Positions 42,923 to 51,362 of a stretch of DNA of 64,000 nucleotides are shown here, piece by piece. Source of the stretch: Bacteroidales bacterium (GTDB lineage: Bacteria; Bacteroidota; Bacteroidia; Bacteroidales; UBA932); the NCBI GenBank assembly GCA_017471085.1, contig JAFUWW010000011.1, positions 1-64,000 on the forward strand, read 5' to 3'. The number at the start of each line of letters is the position of its first letter. Position 1 is the stretch's first letter. Position numbers and translations under genes: made by a program. The notes beneath the pieces are model-generated. The model saw only the letters and a program-made list of their open reading frames with translations. It did no database searches and had not been told where the DNA came from.

Positions 42923-44782
42923 CTATCTTCTCAGCGGACTGGGCAGCGCGTCGTAGATGCTGGGAAGCGGGGCTTTGTAGAGGCCCTTGCCGGGCGCATT
43001 GTAAGCGCCGGAGAAGTAGCTGGTGGTATTGCTGAAATTGTCGCCATCCTTGAATACACGGTACGTCCCGACCGGAACGATATGACTGTCCGGATCATCG
43101 CTCTTTTCCAGCATGACGAAAGCGTAATACATGTTCTGGATGCCGGTGGGGGTCTTGATACCGGACAATATCACGGCTTCTTTTGTATAAATGTCGTAGT
43201 CGTAATACGATACGCCTTCTGTGTTGAAGAATACGCTGAAGTTATTGCCTTCGCCGCTGATAAAGGCTCCTGTGCCGACGGCTTCGCCCAAAGACTTCTG
43301 CGCTTCTTTATAATCCAGCGTATTATTCTGGGTATCTTGGTTGTAGAACATGACATAGGTGTCTGCGAACGTATCCCCGGGACTATATCCACGTGTAGAA
43401 TACACCAGTGTCATGGGCGACATTACATATTGGCCTTCAATCACCGGCGGGTTGATGCCGTCGTAAATAGGGATGTAATCGTCCAGTTGGTCCACGATTT
43501 CGTCCGGAATCACGTTCTCAAGCGGGTCGGTGACGAAGGAGACCACGTTGCCGTAACAGGTCTGGCGTCCTTCTTGCCGATGACTGACAATAACGTAGGC
43601 GGCAACATAGTAGGTAGTCAAAGGCTCCAGGTCCGAGAGGGTGGCAGAGAATGAGCTCCCCATACTGTCTGCCTTTTTCCGGATGCAATCCGGCATGGCC
43701 AGGGTCGGATTCGGGTTTGTGGACGAATAGACGAATCCTTCTTCATAAATCGTGTTTTCAGTGCCCGTGATGGTATACTCGCCGGAGATATCTGCTTTTC
43801 TGATGGCTACGTCTGTTGCCTGTAAGGTAGTGACTGTTACTTCAAAGGGATCGGGCCTGCCCATTTTCAGCAGGTGTCCATCCCAGTTTGCATGGATATG
43901 ATAGGCCTGGCCTGATTTCAGGGGGACATCGGAGCTGAGGAAATCGTTGGCCCGGATACCTTCCTGCCCGTTAATGGAGGCAATCAGCCGGGCTTCATTG
44001 ATACGATATCCGCTGGGGATATACCAGGACAGAATTAAGCCTTCCTCGTGAGCCGGAATGGAGATGAGGCTGCTTTTTGCATTTCCCTTCCAATTGCCCG
44101 ATAGCGCAAGAGTAGGGTCAAACCCATCATTAAAATAATAAGTACAATTACCCTGGTACCAGGGATACTGGACATCATACCCCTGATGGGCGAATCGGAT
44201 GGAGGATTCTGTTTCATTGTGAAAATGAAGCACTTCAAACGTTCCGTAGGGTTGGAAATAGCAGCCCAGGGCGGTATCTTTTCCCGTTGCTTCCACCTTG
44301 CAGAACATAGGCACCCGGAAAACATTCAGGGGAGTCCTTTGGATGGGGCTTTCGCACGATGCCATCCAAGACCCGTTGACGGACTCAACTACAGCGTTGG
44401 TTTCATTTCCGGTAAAGCAGTACACCGTAAACGGCTGTTCGGAATCCCGGATGTCGCGCATGTCCAGTTCGACGGAAGCAATTTTACGGTTCTCGGAGAT
44501 GTTTGTTACAGGAAGTCTGCCAAAATTGTGGAGTTGGTCTCCAACAAGGACCATCACTTGCACCTTGTCACCGTCCTGCCAGGAGGTGATAAGATCCAGA
44601 TTATTCTGCTCCGAAAGGGTGATGCCGACTTTGGTCTCCATTTCGCTGTCGGATGGCATTTGGACTGTCAGGGAATAGATACCCTCGGAAGGGTTTTCCG
44701 GAGTGAGGGCTTGTTGGTTGCACCCTGCAAGGAGGAACGCTCCGCAGAAGGATGCCAATGCAATGTGGAATCTCTTTTTCAT
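42923..44782 (-). CDS. Surface lipoprotein, fimbrillin-like N-terminus, function unknown
   Basis: 619 aa with lipobox LLAGC (Cys21). The N-terminal 300 residues (TKVGITLSEQNNLDLITSWQ, DGDKVQV) resemble fimbrillin/Mfa-like domains. The middle has one fibronectin III-like segment (GEYTITGTENTIYEEGFVYS; LSDLEPLTTYYVAAY). The C-terminal 170 residues match no family I know. It follows the next gene (44794-46407) by 11 bp on the same strand; both are AT-richer than the flanks. Confidence 0.7.
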   Translation of the reverse strand: MKKRFHIALASFCGAFLLAGCNQQALTPENPSEGIYSLTVQMPSDSEMETKVGITLSEQNNLDLITSWQDGDKVQVMVLVGDQLHNFGRLPVTNISENRKIASVELDMRDIRDSEQPFTVYCFTGNETNAVVESVNGSWMASCESPIQRTPLNVFRVPMFCKVEATGKDTALGCYFQPYGTFEVLHFHNETESSIRFAHQGYDVQYPWYQGNCTYYFNDGFDPTLALSGNWKGNAKSSLISIPAHEEGLILSWYIPSGYRINEARLIASINGQEGIRANDFLSSDVPLKSGQAYHIHANWDGHLLKMGRPDPFEVTVTTLQATDVAIRKADISGEYTITGTENTIYEEGFVYSSTNPNPTLAMPDCIRKKADSMGSSFSATLSDLEPLTTYYVAAYVIVSHRQEGRQTCYGNVVSFVTDPLENVIPDEIVDQLDDYIPIYDGINPPVIEGQYVMSPMTLVYSTRGYSPGDTFADTYVMFYNQDTQNNTLDYKEAQKSLGEAVGTGAFISGEGNNFSVFFNTEGVSYYDYDIYTKEAVILSGIKTPTGIQNMYYAFVMLEKSDDPDSHIVPVGTYRVFKDGDNFSNTTSYFSGAYNAPGKGLYKAPLPSIYDALPSPLRR

Positions 44783-44793
44783 AACCGTTTCTC

Positions 44794-46407
44794 CTAATTG
44801 ATTTCGTTTCCGGGAATGTTATCTACCCAGCCGTTGGCATCGAAGAAGTTCTGCGTCAACTCAAAAGCAAACCCCTCGTAGTCATTATCCAGCATCAGCA
44901 TAATCAAATCTCCTCCGACCAAAACGGCTTTAACAGCTTTCATACAATTGACAAAAGCGGCTATGTCTAAAGAACTCTCGATAATTTTTGCACCGAGTCT
45001 GTCGAACACATGATGAACGAGTCCATCTTTGATAAACATGAAGAAATACTGGGCAAGATCCGGCCATACATTCAGGCGTTGGGGCCAGGTAAGGTCCGTG
45101 TCGAAAAGGGTAGCCAACGATGTAATCATAACATCGTCATCCTTTTCAAACATCATCCAAAGCAGGAAGTCTTTCACTACATTATCGAACACCTTCTCCC
45201 GGCCCTGAGATGACGGGCTGTCCAAGATATCAATAGCTAAATTCATAAGGGGACAGAGGGCAATTCTAAGGGCGCCATAACACTTTAGAAAATAGTCATT
45301 CCCTGGTCCAACAATAAGCAGATGTTCATTTTTTGAATAAAAACGGAATTTGATGTTATCAACCTCGATTTTGTCATAAGTGGTTACTTCCGTAGGCTTG
45401 TCTAATAAACACAGAACTCCGTTTCTCAAAGGCTCCCACAACTGCTCGATGACTCTTCCCAATTTTTTGTACTCCTCTAAATCGGTGAGATAATTCATAA
45501 AATGCACCGGATCGAGTACGATGTCGCTTAACAGGCCAAAATCCATTTTGGCACTGATATTCATCGGTGGAATCGGGTACGTAAATGTATCAGAAAAAGA
45601 AAAGTCCTGCCGCGTAAAATGATTGTCGCCTGTTTTTATCCCCTTTACGATGGAAGTATAACAGTATCGGTCTGCGTTGAGAAGGCGGAATGTACATTCA
45701 ATGAAATTGCCATTACTGTCAGATCCCAGTTTGGAATCCTTCATTTTGATATAAAAACCCTCAGCATTGGCCTCATTGGTTCCCGTAAGGGTAAAATAGG
45801 GGAAATTCCCGGACGAAACTCTTCTGGAAGGGCTCTTTTGCGAGAAATCCAGACCCAGTTTTTTGTAGAAACTATCTGTTGCCGCCTTAATAGAAGGTTG
45901 TATTTCATCTATCAGAATGTATCCATGCTGGATAAGGCTTTTGTCAATAGCATCGGCCAGTTTCCGGGTTTCATCGATACGACCAATAAGCATCTTGTAG
46001 ATCCAAAGCTGGTCCATCGTCAAACCGGTGGTGGTAAATGGTAGGGCGGGCATCAGCAGGGAGATGGCCGTTTCTAAGCTGTTGAGGGTGGTGGGAATGG
46101 TGGGGATGGTATAACTCCAATACACGATGTTATCCCCATTTGTGGCAAGCAGGGTGCTGGCATCGGTGTCGAACGAGCCGTCCGGTGCCACTTGGATGGT
46201 TTGGCCATCACCGTACAGGCTGATATCGCCGACATCCAGGCTGGAGCCTTCCGGGAATTCCAGGCGGCTGGTTTCTGCGTTGGAGGGGTGGTGGCCGGTA
46301 GCGGGAATGGGATTGTCTACATACTCGGTACGTACGCAGGAGGTGGCCCCCATGCCCACTAAAAATGCAAGGAGAAACCTTGTCGCAATGAGTAGGGCTT
46401 TCTTCAT
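44794..46407 (-). CDS. Lipoprotein of unknown function
   Basis: 537 aa, lipobox GATSC (Cys24). After the anchor comes a short beta segment (SRLEFPEGSSLDVGDISLYG) reminiscent of adhesin beginnings, then a mostly helical body with no family resemblance I can name. Leading gene of a two-gene unit with its own -7 box. The AT-richer composition suggests recent gain. Confidence 0.65.
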   Translation of the reverse strand: MKKALLIATRFLLAFLVGMGATSCVRTEYVDNPIPATGHHPSNAETSRLEFPEGSSLDVGDISLYGDGQTIQVAPDGSFDTDASTLLATNGDNIVYWSYTIPTIPTTLNSLETAISLLMPALPFTTTGLTMDQLWIYKMLIGRIDETRKLADAIDKSLIQHGYILIDEIQPSIKAATDSFYKKLGLDFSQKSPSRRVSSGNFPYFTLTGTNEANAEGFYIKMKDSKLGSDSNGNFIECTFRLLNADRYCYTSIVKGIKTGDNHFTRQDFSFSDTFTYPIPPMNISAKMDFGLLSDIVLDPVHFMNYLTDLEEYKKLGRVIEQLWEPLRNGVLCLLDKPTEVTTYDKIEVDNIKFRFYSKNEHLLIVGPGNDYFLKCYGALRIALCPLMNLAIDILDSPSSQGREKVFDNVVKDFLLWMMFEKDDDVMITSLATLFDTDLTWPQRLNVWPDLAQYFFMFIKDGLVHHVFDRLGAKIIESSLDIAAFVNCMKAVKAVLVGGDLIMLMLDNDYEGFAFELTQNFFDANGWVDNIPGNEIN

Positions 46408-46447
46408 TATAGGGTTGTTTTGGATGCAAATAGGGTGATTAGTCCTT

Positions 46448-46455
46448 CAAAGATA
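46448..46455 (-). promoter_or_regulatory. -7 box of the two-lipoprotein unit
   Basis: The reverse strand reads TATCTTTG, 40 bp before the ATG at 46407. Confidence 0.5.
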
Positions 46456-46510
46456 GCGATTATTTTCTTTTCTGCACCGAAAAATGTAAATTCGCAGAAA
46501 ACAAATCGAC

Positions 46511-47872
46511 ATGAAAAACTATATTGAGGAAAACAAAGCCCGATTCTTCGAAGAACTCTTCTCCCTGCTGCGCATTCCTTCGGTGAGTGCCAAGCCGGAA
46601 CACAAGGCCGATATGTACCGCTGCGCCCGCCGTCTGGTGGAGCTCCTCAAGGAGGCGGGAGCGCAAAAGGCCGATGTCTATGAAACCGCCGGCCATCCCG
46701 TTGTGTTCGGCTCCTACGACCAGGGGGCGGAGCGTACCGTGCTGGTCTATGGCCACTACGATGTACAGCCGCCGGAGCCGTTGGAAAAATGGCGCACAGA
46801 CCCCTTCGAGCCCGTCTTGGCCCCGGATCCGGCGACCGGCGAGGAGGCCATCTATGCCCGCGGTGCCAACGACGACAAGGGCCAGCTGTTCATGCACCTG
46901 AAAGCGTTCGAGTTCCTCCTGCGGAAGGGCCTCCTGAAGCACAACGTGAAATTCATCTTCGAGGGAGAGGAAGAGATTGGCAGCCCGTCCCTTCCCGCCT
47001 GGGTGGAGGCGCACAAAGACTGGCTCCGGGCCGATGTCATCCTGGTCTCGGACACCACCATGATTTCGGAGAAGGTGCCGTCCATCAACTGCGGCATGCG
47101 CGGCCTTGCCTATATCGAGGTCACGGTGACCGGTCCCAACAAGGACCTCCACTCCGGTCACTACGGCGGCGCTGTGGCGAACCCCATCAATGTCCTGTGT
47201 TCCATGATCGCCTCCCTGCACGATGCCGATGGGCGCGTGGCCATCCCGGGCTTCTACGACGATGTGGTGGAGCTGTCGGCCGATGACCGGGCACTGCTCA
47301 ACAAGGCCCCCTTCGACCTGGAGGAGTACAAGGCTTTCCTGGATATTGACGCAGTGAAAGGGGAGGAGGGCTATACCACGCTGGAGCGCACCGGCATCCG
47401 TCCCTGCCTGGACGTGTGCGGCATCTGGGGCGGATATACGGGCGTCGGTGCCAAGACGGTCCTTCCCTCAACGGCCCATGCCAAGATTTCGATGCGGCTG
47501 GTGCCCAATCAGACATCGGCCCGGATTACGGAGCTCTTTGTGCAGCATTTCAAGGCCATTGCACCGCCTTATGTGAAGGTGAGGGTGCAGCCGTGCGAAG
47601 GCGGCGACGGGTTCCTTATTCCCATCAGCTCCCCGGCCTACCAGGCGGCTTCGCGGGCTATGGCAGAAGTGTATGGCATTGAGCCGGTTCCGGCCCGCGG
47701 CGGCGGTTCCATCGCCATCCTGGCCGATATGCAGCGCATCCTGGGCATCGACCCGCTCCTGATGGGCTTCGGCCTGGAACGCGACACCATCCATTCCCCC
47801 AACGAAAGTTATCTCCTCCGCCAGCTCTTCGCCGGCATGGAATCCATCAGCCTCTTCTACCAGTACTGGTAG
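46511..47872 (+). CDS. M20-family dipeptidase
   Basis: 453-aa cytosolic metallopeptidase. Zinc ligands are visible in LVYGHYDVQPPE (His, Asp), ARGANDDKGQ (bridging Asp), FEGEEEIGSPS (catalytic Glu pair) and DTIHSPNE (last His); the lid/dimerisation domain includes DLHSGHYGG. The CNDP/PepV-like group hydrolyses dipeptides. A weak TAAATTCG box lies at 46487-46494. It is convergent with the MATE gene. Confidence 0.92.
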   Translation: MKNYIEENKARFFEELFSLLRIPSVSAKPEHKADMYRCARRLVELLKEAGAQKADVYETAGHPVVFGSYDQGAERTVLVYGHYDVQPPEPLEKWRTDPFEPVLAPDPATGEEAIYARGANDDKGQLFMHLKAFEFLLRKGLLKHNVKFIFEGEEEIGSPSLPAWVEAHKDWLRADVILVSDTTMISEKVPSINCGMRGLAYIEVTVTGPNKDLHSGHYGGAVANPINVLCSMIASLHDADGRVAIPGFYDDVVELSADDRALLNKAPFDLEEYKAFLDIDAVKGEEGYTTLERTGIRPCLDVCGIWGGYTGVGAKTVLPSTAHAKISMRLVPNQTSARITELFVQHFKAIAPPYVKVRVQPCEGGDGFLIPISSPAYQAASRAMAEVYGIEPVPARGGGSIAILADMQRILGIDPLLMGFGLERDTIHSPNESYLLRQLFAGMESISLFYQYW

Positions 47873-47894
47873 CCCGCCCTTCGCGGCATCGGCC

Positions 47895-47921
47895 CGTCCT
47901 CCCCGGCTGGACCGGGGATCT
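47895..47921. repeat. REP-like hairpin between convergent genes
   Basis: TCCCCGG (47900-47906) / CCGGGGA (47912-47918) with a 5-nt loop, flanked by GTC and ATCTT. It occupies the 52-bp gap between the M20 and MATE stops and resembles the element inside the ferredoxin fusion (4763-4790). Confidence 0.5.
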
Positions 47922-47924
47922 TGT

Positions 47925-49439
47925 TCAACGGGCACTCCGCCCTTCACGGCCGGACCTTCCTCCCAATACGGAAGGCCAGCGGAGGGTGAGATAGACGGTG
48001 CGGATGGCCAGGTGCATGAAATAGGCGCCCATCAGCAGGTGCAGGGCCGTTTCCGGCCGGATGCCCGGTCCGGCCGCCCACCGGCCGGCCAGCCACGTGG
48101 CAAAGAACCCCACGGCGCACAGCAGGGTGGAATTGCGAAGGTCCCGGGAGGCGGTCGCGCCGATGAAAATGCCGTCCCAGACAAAGGCCGGACAGCCGAT
48201 GAGCGGCATCAGCAGCAGCCAGGGAATGTACGCCCGCCCGGCTTCCACCACACCGGGGTCGGAGGTCATCAGGCGGAACAGCGCCGTTCCTCCGAGGCCG
48301 TAAAGCAGCATGAACAGTCCCGCCACGCCGAGGCTCCAGGCAAAGGTGCCCCGGACGGTGGACTTTACGCCCTCGGCCGACCTTTCCCCGATGAACCGCC
48401 CGGTAAGTGCCTCCCCGGCATAGGCGAACCCGTCCGTGAAGTAGCTGAAAATCATGAGCAGTTTCATCAGGATGGTGCTTACCGCCAGCATCAGGTCGCC
48501 GTATCGGGCCGACAGGATGGTGAATCCGATATAGACCGCGATCATCCCCAGCGACCGGAGCAGCAGGTCCCGGTTCAGCGTAAAGAAAGACCGCCCCTGC
48601 ATGCCTCCGTCCACGTTTGGGGCGGTTTTTGTGGACAGCGCCGTGGTTTTTGCCGTTCCGTCCACGTTTTGGGCAGTTTTTGTGGACAGCGCCGTGGTTT
48701 TTGCCGTTCCGTCCACGTTTTGGGCGGTTTTTGTGGACGGGCGGGAGAAGTAGTCCCGATAGCGGCGGGAGGCGGCCAGGGTGCAGTACAGGAAGCCGCT
48801 CCACTGGGCCAGGACGGTGCCGAGGGCGATGCCGGAGAAGCCCAGCGCCGGAATGAGTCTGGGGCCGCCGGGCCAGACTCCTCCGCTGCCGCCGATTCCC
48901 ATGGCCAGCACGACGGAGGCGAGGATGTTGATGCCGTTCACCAGGAGGTCGGCGGTCATCGGCCTCACGGTGTCCTGCAGGCCGATGAACCAGCCCTTGA
49001 AGGCAAAGAGCGAAAGGGTGGCCGGCGCCGCCCAGATGCGGATGTAGAAGTACCGGGTGGCCAGTTGCTGCACTTCGGGCGAGCAGTCCACCACCAGGAA
49101 GGCCAGCTTCACCACCACCCACTGGAGGGCCAGGAGGGCCAGGCCGGAAAGCAAGGCGATCCGCAGCGCCCGGAGCAGGATGCCCCCGATTCCTTCGCTT
49201 CTTGCGCCGAAAGCCTGGGCGGTGAGCCCGCCGGTGCCAACGCGCAGGAAGGCGAAGTTCCAGTACAGCAGGTCGAAGAGCATCGTCCCTACGGAGATGC
49301 CGCCAATGAGGGCTGCGGAGGTAAAATCGGCCTTCAGGTGCCCTGCGACGGCGATATCCACCATGCCCACCAGCGGCACGGTAATATTGGCCAGGATGCT
49401 GGGCAGCGCCAGGCGTACTATCTCCTTGTTCAGTTTCAC
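47925..49439 (-). CDS. MATE-family efflux transporter with in-frame repeat insert
   Basis: 504 aa, 12 predicted helices in two six-helix halves (LALPSILANITVPLVGMVDI is the usual opening). Translation is taken from a GTG at 49439 that overlaps the rsgA stop (GTGA); upstream in-frame codons lie inside rsgA. In the cytoplasmic loop between the halves (about residues 235-277) sits a triplicated STKTAQNVDGTAKTTAL repeat encoded by the 28-nt palindromic array. Substrate unknown; it may be of the DinF branch. Confidence 0.9.
   Translation of the reverse strand: MKLNKEIVRLALPSILANITVPLVGMVDIAVAGHLKADFTSAALIGGISVGTMLFDLLYWNFAFLRVGTGGLTAQAFGARSEGIGGILLRALRIALLSGLALLALQWVVVKLAFLVVDCSPEVQQLATRYFYIRIWAAPATLSLFAFKGWFIGLQDTVRPMTADLLVNGINILASVVLAMGIGGSGGVWPGGPRLIPALGFSGIALGTVLAQWSGFLYCTLAASRRYRDYFSRPSTKTAQNVDGTAKTTALSTKTAQNVDGTAKTTALSTKTAPNVDGGMQGRSFFTLNRDLLLRSLGMIAVYIGFTILSARYGDLMLAVSTILMKLLMIFSYFTDGFAYAGEALTGRFIGERSAEGVKSTVRGTFAWSLGVAGLFMLLYGLGGTALFRLMTSDPGVVEAGRAYIPWLLLMPLIGCPAFVWDGIFIGATASRDLRNSTLLCAVGFFATWLAGRWAAGPGIRPETALHLLMGAYFMHLAIRTVYLTLRWPSVLGGRSGREGRSAR
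48609..48738 (-). repeat. Three-unit palindromic array inside the MATE gene
   Basis: 28-nt units at 48711-48738, 48660-48687 and 48609-48636 (sense order), 23-nt identical linkers, 51-nt period. Arms GTCCAC/GTGGAC; sense cores AAAAACCGCCCAAAAC, AAAAACTGCCCAAAAC and AAAAACCGCCCCAAAC. Read as S-T-K-T-A-x-N-V-D-G, the same strand and frame as in atpG. Confidence 0.9.
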
Positions 49440-50371
49440 CGGAATTTCTTGTCCTCTTCCAGCATGCCCAGGTAGGAATTGTATCTTTCCGGGGCGATCA
49501 GCCCTGCTTCCACTGCGGCCTTCACGGCACATCCGGGCTCGTGGGTATGGGTGCAGGGGGTGAAGCGGCAATCGGCCGAAGTTTTGAGCATTTCGGGGAA
49601 GTACCTGGCGATTTCCTCCTTCTCCAGATCTACCAGGCCGAACCCGCGAAGCCCGGGAGAATCAATGACATAGCCGCCGCTTGCCAGGGGGTACATCTCG
49701 TAGAGGGAAGTGGTGTGCTTCCCCTGCAGGTGTGCTAGGGAAATATGGCCGATCTTAGGGTCCAGCGAAGGGTCCAGCGCCTTGATCAGGGACGATTTCC
49801 CCACGCCCGACTCGCCGGAAAAGAGGTTCACGTGCCCGCAGCACGCCTCGCGGATGGCATCGACCCCTTCGCCGGTCTGGACGGAGGTTTCGATCACCTT
49901 ATACCCCGCGCCTTCGTAGATGTGGCGGAAGGCATCGATCTGCTCCTGCGCTTCTTCCCGGTAGAGGTCGGTTTTGGACAGGACGATGGTGGCCGGGATG
50001 CCGTAGACCTCGCAGGTGACCAGAATCCGGTCCAGGAACGGCAGCTTTACCTCCGGAAAATACAGGGAGACCATGAGATAGGCCATATCCACATTGGCGG
50101 CGATGATATGGGCCTGCCGGGAGAGGTTGGTGCTGCGGCGGATCACATAGTTGCTGCGGGGGAGGATTTCGGTGATCAGCGCCTTGCCGTCCGCCGATCC
50201 TTCCCACTCATAGCGCACGTGGTCTCCCACGGCGATGGGATTGGTGATTTCGCTGGCCTTGAGGCGGATCTTGCCCCGCAGCACGGCCGGAAACACCTCC
50301 CAGGCCGGCAGTTCGGAGAGCAGATAATGGCTCCCCGCATTCTTTACCACCGTTGCGACTGAGGAATTCAT
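49436..50371 (-). CDS. rsgA: Ribosome small-subunit-dependent GTPase A
   Basis: 311-aa circularly permuted GTPase for late 30S assembly. N-terminal OB-fold (about 1-75), G4 motif VLSKTDL, P-loop GESGVGKSSLI, G3 DSPGLRGFGL, and the C-terminal zinc motif C-x4-C-x-H-x5-C (CRFTPCTHTHEPGC). It overlaps the MATE start by 4 bp and follows the EamA gene by 22 bp. Confidence 0.96.
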   Translation of the reverse strand: MNSSVATVVKNAGSHYLLSELPAWEVFPAVLRGKIRLKASEITNPIAVGDHVRYEWEGSADGKALITEILPRSNYVIRRSTNLSRQAHIIAANVDMAYLMVSLYFPEVKLPFLDRILVTCEVYGIPATIVLSKTDLYREEAQEQIDAFRHIYEGAGYKVIETSVQTGEGVDAIREACCGHVNLFSGESGVGKSSLIKALDPSLDPKIGHISLAHLQGKHTTSLYEMYPLASGGYVIDSPGLRGFGLVDLEKEEIARYFPEMLKTSADCRFTPCTHTHEPGCAVKAAVEAGLIAPERYNSYLGMLEEDKKFR

Positions 50372-50393
50372 GCTGCAAAGATAGTCAAAAGTT

Positions 50394-51293
50394 TCAAGCT
50401 TTTGCCGCCCGGCTCCTGTTCACCAGCACCACGCCCCCGACAATCAGGACGGTGGCCAGGATTTTTTGCCAGCTGAGCGTGTCCAGTCCCGCCCAGATGC
50501 TCACCACGGCGGCGATGACGGGCTGCAGGTAGGTGTACATGCTCACCAGCGTAGGGCGGATGCGCTGCTGTCCGTATGGAATCAGGAAGTAGGCCACGAA
50601 GGTGGCGAAGAAGATAAGGTAGGCAATCTCCCACCGGACGATGCCCGGGATGGCCGCATAGTCCGTTTCCACCAGCCCCTTGGCCGAGAAGGGGAGGGAC
50701 AGCAGCAGGGAGAACAGGAAAGTCCACTTCATGAAGGTGACCACGCTGTACTTGGAAATCAGCGGCCGGAACAGACCCAGGTACAGCGAAAAGCTGAGGC
50801 TGTTGAGCAGCAGCAGGAAAATACCCAGGGGCGATGTCACCGCAGCCCCGCCGCTATGCACGGAGTTGAAGATGAGCCACAGCACGCCGGCGAAACTGAG
50901 CGCCACGCCGCCCGCCTTCTTGCCCGTGATGGGTTCCTTGAGGAACAGGAAGGCGAAGATCATGGTGAAAATGGGCCCCAGCGTGGCCAGGATGGCCGTG
51001 TCGATGGAAGTGGCCATGGTGATGGCCAGGAGGAAGGTCATCTGCGGCATGAACAGGCCCACGAAGGAGGCAGCCGCGATTTTCCAGTAATCGGCCCGGT
51101 CTATTTTCTCCTTGGGCATGAAGAGGGAGATGAGCCAGAACAGGGCGCAGGCGCCGATGGCCCTGAGGGTGAACAGCACTACCGGGGACACCGCCTCCGA
51201 ATTGGCGATGTCTTTGCAGAGGGCGATGTTGAGCCCGAAGATGGTATAGGCGGCCGCGACGGCCAGGTGTCCGGTAAGTTTGTTCGTTTCCAC
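50394..51293 (-). CDS. DMT-superfamily (EamA) transporter
   Basis: 299 aa with ten predicted helices in two EamA repeats (LAVAAAYTIFGLNIALCKDI and LGIFLLLLNSLSFSLYLGLF at the repeat starts; a Pro/Tyr-rich TLVSMYTYLQPVIAAV near the end). A metabolite exporter of unknown substrate. First gene of the EamA-rsgA-MATE unit. Confidence 0.88.
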   Translation of the reverse strand: METNKLTGHLAVAAAYTIFGLNIALCKDIANSEAVSPVVLFTLRAIGACALFWLISLFMPKEKIDRADYWKIAAASFVGLFMPQMTFLLAITMATSIDTAILATLGPIFTMIFAFLFLKEPITGKKAGGVALSFAGVLWLIFNSVHSGGAAVTSPLGIFLLLLNSLSFSLYLGLFRPLISKYSVVTFMKWTFLFSLLLSLPFSAKGLVETDYAAIPGIVRWEIAYLIFFATFVAYFLIPYGQQRIRPTLVSMYTYLQPVIAAVVSIWAGLDTLSWQKILATVLIVGGVVLVNRSRAAKA

Positions 51294-51311
51294 GGCGCGA
51301 AGATTTATATA

Positions 51312-51342
51312 AACCCGGTCTCTCGGAAGGAGGGACCGGGTT
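51312..51342 (-). terminator. Terminator of the TonB receptor/OB-fold lipoprotein unit
   Basis: AACCCGGTC (51312-51320) / GACCGGGTT (51334-51342) with a 13-nt loop; the - strand continues into an A/T-rich stretch. It separates the unit from the EamA gene. Confidence 0.75.
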
Positions 51343-51362
51343 CTGTTTAAGATGCGGGCCGA

